This document shows, one piece after another, positions 24,401 through 32,503 of a stretch of 64,000 nucleotides of DNA; the first letter of the stretch is position 1, and the number at the start of each line of letters is the position of its first letter. Under the pieces are notes generated by a model. The model saw nothing but the letters and a program-made list of their open reading frames with translations. It made no database searches and was not told the DNA's origin. The position numbers and the translations under genes were made by a program. Source of the stretch: Neurospora tetraspora. Lineage: Eukaryota > Ascomycota > Sordariomycetes > Sordariales > Sordariaceae. The DNA lies in the NCBI RefSeq assembly GCF_033439725.1, contig NW_026944390.1, forward strand, positions 2,728,001 through 2,792,000, in the 5' to 3' direction.

Positions 24401-25340
24401 CAGTTTCCTTGACGACTTCGACAGGTTTTGGAACGGGTTCCGGTTCGGGCGCTGGCACGGGGGGTGCCGGGGGATGCTCTTCGGTATGTGGGATAGCAAT
24501 CTTAGTGCCATCCTTCCATGTGATGGTCTCCGGCGCCCAATCTTCGTCGTCATCGTCAATGTCGGCCCAATTCGCCTGACCTTTGGTATCTTCGGGTTGG
24601 AGACGGGTCGCCATGTGAATTCCGTATTTCTTTAGTTCCTCGTCGGTATACTTTTTCGGCTCGGGAGGTGGGACAGCTGCCTGCTTGTTAGCTATCCACA
24701 AGTCCGTATCGTCTGGCATGGAGATATGCTCACGTCTATTCTTATTCCACACGGCATTTGGATCTGGCGCACTACCCGTTTTGCCATTAGCGCCGATGGC
24801 AGATTTGACAGCCCCGCTTCCCGTCTTTGCGATGAGCCTGGGCCGAGGTGTCAGACTTCCATGGGTAGAGCTGAGAGTCGTTGTCGCCGCGGGCTTCTCA
24901 GCGACCTTGGCAGGGGCGGCCGGTGTAGTGGCCTTTGTAGTGAGAAATTTTTGGTTGACATTGATGGCCTTGAAGGCAATGGGCTTCTTGACAGTCGAAG
25001 AAGAACTGCGGGGCTTGTCGTCCTTGCTTTTCGCGGCTTCATTGTCTGATCCTCCGCTAACACTGACTTCGGCTGAGGTTACCACTTCATTCGCGATGTC
25101 GGATATGTGCTTGTTCTCAATCTCTTCCGTAGCAGGGGTGGCACTTTCGCCTTGTACTTGCGACTGGTCGAGTGGAGCATTCTGCGCGTCCGGGGCATCG
25201 ATCTTGATAGTCTGACGAGAGGGTGAGCGGGTCAGTGAACAGCAATGCTGGGAGAGCAGTGGGCTACTCACAGGCTCGGCCTCGGAAGTTACGTGTGTTG
25301 CATCATCAGATCGGTCCTTTGCTACCTCAGCAGCCATCAT
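21489..25340 (-). CDS. Large disordered fungal protein with RGG tail (uncharacterised)
   Basis: Two exons on the minus strand (25340-25272, 25211-21489) are joined over a 60-nt intron (GTGAGT..CGTCAG) to give about 1263 aa. The intron is a multiple of three without stops, so an unspliced message would add 20 residues. The protein is almost wholly low-complexity. A conserved-looking N-terminal block reads NRREHISMPDDTDLWIANKQ and WADIDDDDEDWAPETITW. A charged coiled-coil stretch (QKRLMREKVEAARKRRMEEEE) lies mid-protein. Further C-terminal are FEAMLKDRFAEQDRR and a tail rich in RGG/RGR motifs. RGG tails commonly bind RNA, so a cytoplasmic RNA-associated role is possible, but no named family is recognised. 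Confidence 0.82.
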   Translation of the reverse strand: MMAAEVAKDRSDDATHVTSEAEPVSSPLLSQHCCSLTRSPSRQTIKIDAPDAQNAPLDQSQVQGESATPATEEIENKHISDIANEVVTSAEVSVSGGSDNEAAKSKDDKPRSSSSTVKKPIAFKAINVNQKFLTTKATTPAAPAKVAEKPAATTTLSSTHGSLTPRPRLIAKTGSGAVKSAIGANGKTGSAPDPNAVWNKNRREHISMPDDTDLWIANKQAAVPPPEPKKYTDEELKKYGIHMATRLQPEDTKGQANWADIDDDDEDWAPETITWKDGTKIAIPHTEEHPPAPPVPAPEPEPVPKPVEVVKETVAAEKPKSPAPGHASVIKPGVLGSGKGLVLKGAAEKPTLVAKPPPPPAPVKSPWAPIPKVEKVSPMVVEPPPPSHHAPRYPPRDGPTQYAGFPPAGPKEIAADDFSRGPWRDGPGGGGNRELYNSHSGRYEPVQERRGSMRPEPQYGRQPSVLQRPAHNDHHGPAEPSAAFQTHRTSDQHVPYGRRRASSNVSGVSSGFLNRAKGFEQPLHPPEILNARRESMTAGSDGPGSPRNFSPSGLQHGPHHPHPHNQGWPPRVSPAVGHAAPVPHHHAPDMVGVPPVGPPPVQEQVPLVTDQEIELQKRLMREKVEAARKRRMEEEEREKAAREERIRLKLQALGPAPESNSAKKAAAKEHPASTTEGAPQTGTTDEQKATEQAEVKTPTTTHPEKVEQQPNGVPPQILPDSEPLENRQPHGSNTQQPLWSSSAKQQGRYTATWGSQTSTKNVWGPPTNNRTLGNGTFNPDLGTSPPRVSNKPGPGPIAPPSRNTMGSKTNLFPDGAPARLPPIAPPNHSNAPTGTLSASERQAKANQWVSAARLNDEAFEAMLKDRFAEQDRRRAEKGLTVEDIQPAVKDVWRPTKLDENGMRIEAGPRQTVRVGKENPWVATQASQPTQPPAANTSILGNAGAAPRTSSRFFPSRQQSIAAAEYQRPHSPSPPPPDTETTGHPAFDGDVKHPNVCIPTPRPQVRLPPPSQAREEPKVQLPEASKPQGPSFSWANTVAYKGEERAPASNPGSPWQARIDNLLGARKPSHPQQKPAPGVDSTSRAAYEHPEASVTVSLTAAMIAEASATTKDMDEDCFEEQEMGSLPTVRIPTELPEMAWSPTPALAPKPLHRKFFPLTTSAEPIRIDTSSNGIGSVIRIAFPGTDRHPPFVTAVTIPFSRTRSNPRRGGGAPRGGRHPTAPHSQRGMPGGRGSGRDASSPNDQGSTGPPTGPNGSHQQTRGRGGYRGRDSAWSRSAPTAIQTS

Positions 25341-27075
25341 ACGCTGTGAGATTTCGGGTATTGGTCGGTACGACGAGGGGGTACTGTGATCGCAAGGGCT
25401 CGCGTAATGCGCCGGGGTATCTCGAGACTAAAGAAAGACGTGTGGTTTCGTTTGTCGTGGGGTAAGTCGATGGTAGACTGTTTGGGTGAAGATTCCGTCA
25501 GTATTGCTGCTGAATATGTGCTGGATATTGCAGTGAGACAAAAGAGCGCGCGCCGAATATGCGATGCGACTTTTTGCGCAACAAGATGGCTGACCAGACA
25601 GAGCTGAGACGAAGGTGAAGGAAGGGTGCGGGGGAGAGGAAGAGCGAGGGAAGAAAGAACAGGCAGGCAAGGTCGAGGTGAAGTGCAAGAAGGGGCCAGT
25701 AAACCTGGGAAACTTGATCAGGTAGAAGGTGCGGGTTCAGGTAGATCCCAGGTTGCAGGCGTGGTGTAGGAGGCAGGTACGTACCCCTCCCTGATGTCGT
25801 TTTGGGGACAGAAAGCAGTCGAGGGTTTCTATTACAATGCGATGTTGAGCCTCTGAGGTCGAGTTGTCGTGTCGATGGAGAGGGAAAGGAAAAAGGTAAG
25901 GAGAGGGGGGTGAGGAAGGGAAACGACAACGGACGTTGTGGTTGTTGTGAGGGTGAGGTGAGGTGAGGGTCAGGCAGAGTTTCGGTAGGGAAGGAGTGAC
26001 GGGATGGGGGGGACTTGAAGGTCAGTCGGGTCTCGACATTGTCGTCCTCTTTTTTTGAGCCTGCAGCAGGGGACTCGACCAAACAGCACTGACTGGCTGT
26101 TGTCACCTGTTACTGTCAAGATGACTGACTGCCTTCTCTGGTGACTCTATCTGGTCAACAAACAGATAAGACTACTCACCTTGAAAGTACCTAGAATTAT
26201 TCACAGTCTCTCCGTTTGTATGACTGGGGAGGGGTGACTGCGACTGCGACTGCGACTGCGACTGAGAGAGTGGAAAGTTGAGGTGCCGTCGAAAGGTCAC
26301 TGCAGAGAGCTGTTGTTCAGGTGCCACCCATGCTTTCAGTTGTTTCCGGCCTAGCCTGCGCAGACCCGGCCGGCCACCCCACCCCAGCGACCCGCGCCAA
26401 AGTGAGCTTGGACCTCTTCTCCAGACTGCAGTGCACGGACATCATCAAACGGCAAGGCTACAAGCGAGAACCAGGGGTCCTTCTCACATCAACAACAGCC
26501 ACACGCCTCGTCGACGTCCATGCGTCATGGAAAGCTCGTGAGCATGACATATCCGTGAGACACAAGTTGCCATTGCCATATCAGTGGCGTTGGACTATTT
26601 AACATAGCCCATGGTGATTAATATTCCAGTCATAGATGTTTTGGCAACCCCCTCCTTTTGAGATCAAATTCTGTAGTGCAAGTCGAATAACTGACCGAAA
26701 CTGACAAGCTCAAGACTCTGTATATCCCCCCGGTTTCTTTCTCTTTCATCTGCATGTATCAGAGCAGGATCCTGGATAGGGTCTTGGCCTGTCTGATTCA
26801 AGCCTGCTCCAGCTTCCACGTGGATGATCTCCCGGCTGACTCTCCATACTTCCATCTCCTTATCCTTCACGTTGGTAGCTTCAACCCAAACGGCTGAATG
26901 TGGTTCGTTTCATACGAGTCCTCGTTTGGCATCACATCTTCAGACATCCGGTTTGGTGGAGGTGCCTAGGGGAACCACTCCATCTATTGGATAGCACTTA
27001 TATACACGGCTGATTTCTTTAATTGTTCATCGCCAAGTAGGGAAAAGGGATATCTCATCAACATGTTCCGCCCGC
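25341..27075. other. 1.7-kb region without a recognised gene
   Basis: It holds the promoter and leader of the large RGG-tailed gene (25341 to about 26200) and the 3' region of the ATP synthase f gene. Open frames at 25498-26106 (-) and 26278-26602 (+) show no recognisable domains. A GACTGC microsatellite lies at 26236-26270. Confidence 0.45.
26236..26270. repeat. GACTGC hexanucleotide microsatellite
   Basis: Five to six uninterrupted copies of GACTGC occur, followed by GACTGAG. Confidence 0.9.
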
Positions 27076-28003
27076 TTAGTGAGCGTGGTTCTTGTGGTGG
27101 CCTATTTGTCACACGTTAGCTTCAGTCTCTGACCCCCTTAATCTTTGCCAGCGCAAAGATGCCAGTTATGATAGGAGCACTTACGGAGGTGGAAGTAGTA
27201 GTTCTGGGCATAACCGACGATCAGGAGACCGACAATGGCGTGAACGATGGCTGTTTTCCTCCATGTCAGCATTTCCCCTGCTCTGCCATATTCCCCACAG
27301 AATTCCCTTCTCGTAGAGTTTCTGCTGGTATCTCGGGTCCAAGGGTGACGTACGCTTAGCGCTAGGGTTCTTGCCAAAGTGCTTGGCCTGGTACTTGCCC
27401 CAGAAGCCGGAAGCCTTGATCTCGGGAGCGGGACCGCGGGGAAGCTTCTCGTAGAAGGAGACGACGCGCTTCATGGCGACAGCATCGGGGGCACCGCCAA
27501 TGGCCTGAATTTTGGGTTGTCGAGTTAGCCACTGGACCTCCTGGTTCTGTATCGCCCAATCGCATCATTATGTTCCTTCTGCATTCCCCCTTTCTGCTGG
27601 TCCTGCTCCGTTGCTGTTGTTTTTCGTCATGGCCCTGCTGGATTCCTCCATTTCGTAGTTCTCCGTATCACCCGGGTCGAAGTTTTGCTGTGCCCGCATC
27701 GTTGTCGCCTTCTCCCATCGTGCAGCATCCATTGCCATATGTCCCAATCTTCCTTGCTCTTTCTTCCAACCCATCACCCCTCGCAGGAGTTGTCGCAGTT
27801 CGCAGCCCAATCCATCTCGTCTATCGCATCATGTCTCGTCGGAATCGCAGCTGCATCAAAATCGAACGTACCTTGGGAGAGGCGACCTAGCACACAACTG
27901 CTGTCAGCAACCAACGTCACCACTTTTCACACAGCTCCGGAACAACAAAACTCACCTTGGGGGGGATAAGTGTAGAGAGCGCACGGCGGGTGACGAAGCT
28001 CAT
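27076..28003 (-). CDS. ATP17: Mitochondrial F1Fo ATP synthase subunit f
   Basis: Five exons on the minus strand (28003-27956, 27886-27872, 27504-27354, 27250-27185, 27101-27076) splice to 101 aa, the length of yeast Atp17. It is a small inner-membrane Fo subunit needed for assembly of the proton channel. The product begins MSFVTRRALSTLIPPK (basic leader) and continues VASPK, AIGGAPDAVAMKRVV, FYEKLPRGPAPEIK and FGKNPSAKP. It then has one membrane helix, HAIVGLLIVGYAQNYYFHL, and ends RHHKNHAH. Exon 2 is only 15 nt. All junctions have GT..AG and keep frame; intron 2 is 367 nt. The gene is divergent from the complex I subunit gene. Confidence 0.9.
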
Positions 28004-28544
28004 TTTGGCGGTCGGTGGTGGTTCAGCACTTGCACAGGTGTTGTTCCGGGTTGGCGATGTTGTCACGGATTTGAGCTGTTAAAACGCAAGGACCTTCTTT
28101 TGGCGAACTTGAACCGGGCTGCCGTCTCTGCGCGGCGGAGGGGGAGCACGGGCCACTCACTCATTCCTCTCTGTCTGCAGTGGCAGCTGCTGCTGCTGTC
28201 GGCAAGAAAGGTTCTTGCGCGGTTGTTTCCGGGTGGCCAATTGGAGGGGAGATGGTGGGGGTTGGGCTTGGCATTGACGGCTTCGACTTGGAGAGCCTCA
28301 GCACAGCGTCAACGACAGCAACAGCAGCGGAAGCCAAGGTGGTCAGTGCTTCTCCCCGACTTGCTTGACTGAAGACTGGCTGGGATATCGTCAGTTCGTC
28401 ACAATCAATTGCGGCTCCTCTTTTCGCGGCGGGAATTGGACGACAAGCTCCCCGAATCCACCGTGTACTCCTCTCCGACTCCATCGATACGGTCGACGGT
28501 ATAACTGATAAACCCACGATATCGAAACCGAACTCATTCCCACC
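28004..28544. promoter_or_regulatory. Shared divergent promoter of two OXPHOS genes
   Basis: 541 bp separates the start codons of ATP17 (-) and the complex I 21-kDa gene (+). Both encode inner-membrane respiratory subunits, so coordinated expression from this region is plausible. Small open frames inside it have no recognisable content. Confidence 0.55.
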
Positions 28545-29417
28545 ATGTCTGCACTACGAATTACCACCGCCTCGGCAGCGCGCATGTTGCGCACGAATGC
28601 GATCCCCAGAGCGTCTGTCATCGGCCCGGGTGCTCAGTTTCGAGCAGTCAGCAGCGGCACCCCCAACGACTCCGTCCAGTCTGCGGAATCCGCCCGCGTG
28701 CCCGAGAAGCTCGCAAAGGAGGACTCGCCCATGAACACGCCCAAGCGGAACTCGCCCGATTACGATGTTCCCATTGATATAGCCACTTCGTATGCGCCCC
28801 CGCCGGTGTTATAAACCATTATGAATCAACTACATCTACACACTTCAATAAACAAGATACGAAACCGATACGGTCATCATGTAACGTCCAGTATGGGTTC
28901 AGAGAGCTGCACTGTTCTGACGATTTGCTTCTTCAAATGCAGCACCTGGACCCCAGTCCCCAAGCACATCCAAAATGGTTCCGAGGAAGGCATCCTCCCG
29001 GCCGCCGTCGTCTCTGGCGCCCCCATGGAACTCCAGGCCCGCACCGTCCGGTTAGCCTCCCTCCCCCCTCCTATATCCCCTCCCCCATCCCTCACTAACA
29101 CCCCGAGCAGCATCTTCCTCCCCTCCAAACCCGCCACCCAATCCTCCAACAGCCGCGTCCTCTGGCGCATGGACTGGGACGTTCTCGAAAAGGGCCACCG
29201 CTGGGAGAACCAGCTGATGGGCTGGCAATCGTCGGGCGACTATATGCAGGGCACGCACCTGACGTTCCGGACCAAGGAGGAAGCCATTCATTTCGCGGAG
29301 AAGCAAGGGTACGAGTATTTCGTGCAGGAGCCGAACCAGCGCCACTTTACGCCCAAGGCGTACGCGAACAACTTTTTGTATAGCCCCGGCAAGTTGAAGA
29401 TTGTTAGGACTAAGTAA
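28545..29417 (+). CDS. nuo-21: Complex I 21-kDa accessory subunit (NDUFS4-like)
   Basis: Three exons (28545-28789, 28943-29050, 29111-29417) encode 219 aa. It is an accessory subunit of mitochondrial NADH:ubiquinone oxidoreductase on the matrix arm. The N-terminus is an Arg/Ser/Ala-rich presequence (MSALRITTASAARMLR). The conserved ETC complex I region runs from RTVRIFLPSKPATQS through WRMDWDVLEKGHRWENQLMG and STGDY-like SSGDYMQG to FAEKQGYEYFVQEPNQR and the basic end KLKIVRTK. Junctions restore Ser-Thr-Trp-Thr-Pro and Arg-Ile-Phe-Leu-Pro. The second intron has a GTTAGC donor and a clear CTAAC branch point. Confidence 0.93.
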
Positions 29418-30533
29418 GGGGTTGGTCTGACGAAAGGGGGAAGGGGGGAGAGATGGGCATGGCATGGCACGGCATGGCACGGCATGGCTACAAGGAGCTG
29501 GCAGACAGTTTACTTTGGCCCGGTGCTGGTGCTGGTGCTGGTGCTCTGCGGAAGGGGACGAGGGGATGCGGGAAAAGAGGGATCACTGGACCTCTGAAGG
29601 TGGTGGAAATTTGCTACAGGTACCAACAAGAAAGAGGGAAGAACGGAAAACCTCTAAGGCTCTCACTGAGACGGACAAGTAACAGGTAACAGACAGATAC
29701 TGTTCGTTCTGTAAATATGGGAGACACGGAACCATAGAATGAACCTAGAGCATTCGTTTTGCACACAATACATACCTTCGCACCTCTGTTGTGCTTTCTG
29801 TGTCTTGCTGTCTCAAGTGTCATGTTAACGTGTTGCTGTCCCATAACTCTGGTGATGTCCGTCGTGTTCGTTACAGCACACGAATAGAGATTCTCTACAC
29901 CCAGATCCACGACCATACACAAGTCGAGCACTTCCCGTCTTTAGAACCTCACCCTTCCCCCGTATTGTCCAACACTTTGATTACCTTAAGTCTCGGGCTG
30001 CAAGACGTTGCTGATCTCTTCTGGATATCCGTGTTTTCTTGGTGATCCTGTTCCGCTCCATACTAGCTGCCCTTTGGCCAACTTGTTGCTCTAGCTCCAA
30101 CCCATCTTCTGGACCTACTCGGTCCCTGGACATTTCTGTTTTACGATATGTTTCTCCTATGATCTTCATGAATCCTCGTCCCAACGCAATCACAACACCA
30201 GAATAAGAACGAATGTTGACCGTCAAAACATGATTGTATTTGTGTCAATAGAGCACAAAGTGCTGTAAACCCCTCTTCGGATAATAATAGCGCGAGGAAC
30301 CAACCGCTGGCAATACTTTATGCCCCAATAGAAACCCAAGGCGTCATGTTCTACCGCCTGTCCCAACGCCTGCAACATGCTTCAAATCGTTGAACCTCCA
30401 ATCATAATGATAAACGCCACCACTCCGGTATAAAAATAAAACAATAAAAAAAAAGAAGAAAAAAGGCAACCCCATCATTGCCAGCTACTGCTCTCCGTAA
30501 CGCTCAGCCCGAGAAAGCCTCTGACGCAGGTTC
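29418..30533. other. Convergent intergenic region
   Basis: About 1.1 kb lies between converging genes. It holds a GGCATGGCAC repeat (29457-29488) and four GGTGCT units (29522-29545). Short frames on both strands show nothing recognisable. Confidence 0.5.
29457..29545. repeat. Two adjacent short tandem repeats
   Basis: Nearly three copies of the decamer GGCATGGCAC are followed, after about 30 bp, by four copies of GGTGCT. They lie in the 3' UTR of the complex I subunit gene. Confidence 0.9.
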
Positions 30534-31728
30534 CTAACTCGTAACCATGGGTTCATGCCCATTATCGTCTCCATTGTTGAGACCCAGTTCGATACGGTCA
30601 GGCAGGTTTCGCTTCTTAGACCGGCAAGATGCCTCAGCCCAGGCACGCATGCGAACAAGTTGACGGATGGCAGCTTCACGCCGCTCCGTGTGTCGTTGCA
30701 GGACTACCTCGTTCACTTGAGCTGCCGTGTTACGGCGCAGGTCAGAGTGGAGGAGCGCGGCCAGGTCGGGCTGGAGCTTGTCAGGCGGGAAGATGAGCAA
30801 GGCCATCGTCTTCTCGAGCTCCTTCAGGAACTGCTCGTTAGAGGCAGCGCGAGGAGCGAGCTTCTCCTGGGCAAAGTTGATTGCTGCTGTGGGATCATAT
30901 CCTTTGGCGTTGCGGATGAGCTCAATAAGCTGCAACCGAAGCAGGGAGAAGTGCAGGTGAGGGTCACTGTCCAGGATCTGAGCAACTTTGTTAGTCAAGG
31001 TCCGTCGCAAAATTTGGAGGCATGACAGCAAAGTTGATGTTGGTTGAGAAATCATAAAGAAGTGGTTGGTTCTCATCAAAGAGCCCGAAGGCTAGCCCAA
31101 AGGTCAACCCGAAGGCCAACCCAAAGGTTTACCCGAAGGCTTATGCGTGGTGCATGATTGAAACTCGTGTTCTAATCATCTCAAGGGAGGAGTGGGTGTA
31201 GAGAGTAGAGGGGTGAACCTACACCAGGATCGAGTTCATTCAGGTCAGAGATGGCCTTCTGAATGTTTCCAACATGGATGGCGTGCTGGATCTCCTGACG
31301 AGCATTGATGGTAGGGTCTTCCTGCTTGGGCTTCAAGTTTGCCTCTTTCTGGAACTTCTCGGCGGCCTTGGGATATCCCTCCATCATCAGGTAGTCGAGG
31401 ATCAGAGCATTGATGTCACTGTGATGCTGTTAGCCACTGTCCAATACCAAACAACGTGTAATGGTGGTTTCGATGACAAGTCAAAGGGTACAGCAAAGTT
31501 CAGGGTTTTTCGAGATTAGATGCAGAGTTTCTCCTCATGGATATCAGAGAGATTCCCATTAAATGCGATCATCATATTGCTGGGTGCAGTGTTGGGGAGG
31601 CAAGAGAAGGATGAAGCTTACCTCTTTGGCGACTTGACGTCGGCCACCCTCGTTTCAAAAGCATGTTTGGAGGGAGTTGCAGTCGAAGTTGAGGAAGTCT
31701 GTGATTGTATGCGGCGGTGAATGTCCAT
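30534..31728 (-). CDS. GID8: GID complex subunit 8 (LisH-CTLH-CRA protein)
   Basis: Three exons (31728-31622, 31418-31223, 30977-30534) encode 248 aa. Gid8 is a scaffold of the GID/CTLH ubiquitin ligase, which degrades gluconeogenic enzymes in yeast. Exon 1 gives MDIHRRIQSQTSS and ends in the Ser that opens the LisH motif SDINALILDYLMMEGYP. The LisH continues KAAEKFQKEA, and CTLH follows (ARQEIQHAIHVGNIQKAISDLNELDP). After intron 2 the protein reads ILDSDPHLHFSLLRLQLIEL, NAAKGYDP-type DPTAAINFAQEKL and the CRA segment with FLKELEKTMALLIFP. The donor GTAGGT keeps frame and restores DPG-ILD. Intron 2 (245 nt) carries a 12-bp repeat array. Confidence 0.92.
31083..31142. repeat. Five 12-bp units in GID8 intron 2
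   Basis: Five head-to-tail 12-mers alternate between ACCCGAAGGCCA-type and ACCCAAAGGTTT-type units, so the true period is 24 bp. They lie wholly inside intron 2. Confidence 0.88.
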
Positions 31729-32503
31729 GATTGGTGATTGCCGATGGCGTTGGCTGTTGGTGATGGTGGTGCGAGATATCAAAAGAGGCTCAAACCAGCC
31801 GGCCCGTGGGAGCAGTGAAGCAGACGGGTATCGACGACCGGAAGTGGTAGAAGTACGAAGAGCGATGTGGATTGGGGATAAGTGAGCCGAACGCCTCCTG
31901 GTGGATGATGAGCCAGAACGCTTCAGTTGCTACTGAAACTGCCGCATCGGTTTTCTTTCACGTGTGCCAGCACACTGATGAAGTCACCGAATGCCGCACG
32001 CGCGAGCGGTGGAGGGGGGTGGACCGAAACCGGAAGCCCGGTTGTGGTTGGAAGAGATAGAAATAGAAGAGAAGAAAATTGGGATGACGCAGACTTTCGG
32101 CGTAGAAATAGTTTTTTTGCAGATGGAGGGGGACGAGAAGAGATTGCGGATATTGACGTGGAGTGAGTGGGAGCCGGCAGACGGCAGAATTGAACCAACG
32201 GAAGAGGATCAAGATTTGTGTCCGAGCTTCCTTCCACTTTGGCGGGGCAGCACGCAGCGCTCTTGTACCCTGGAGCTTCAACTCGTCACTGCCATTGGTC
32301 ACTTGCTTTGTGGCGCGCATGGACGAATCAACCGCGGGCGCCTTCTCCAAATCTCAGCCACAGCAAGGCGGGTTGCATGCTGCACGAGAATGATTGGCTC
32401 GATAAGCAAGAGCTGGACAAGAGGGGACAGCCTTGTCTTGTGCCAGCGGTACGTACCAACGGTACGAGAGCCTCTTCTAGGTAAGTAGCCTTCACTGCCA
32501 GAC
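31729..32503. promoter_or_regulatory. Divergent region between GID8 and the HET gene
   Basis: It contains the GID8 promoter on the left. On the right (32216-32440) is a dispersed repeat also found at 54078-54456. The repeat ends about 60 bp before the HET start codon and so forms most of its proximal upstream sequence. Confidence 0.5.
32216..32440 (+). repeat. Dispersed repeat, copy A
   Basis: The core 32345-32440 is about 90% identical to 54364-54456, sharing runs such as TGATTGGCTCGATAAGCA and CTGGACAAGAGGGGACAG. Upstream, TGTGTCCGAGCTTCC (32217) and TGTGGCGC..GACGAATCAA (32309-32331) also recur at 54079 and 54123 in the same order and orientation. Copy B carries extra sequence between these blocks. 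Confidence 0.85.
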
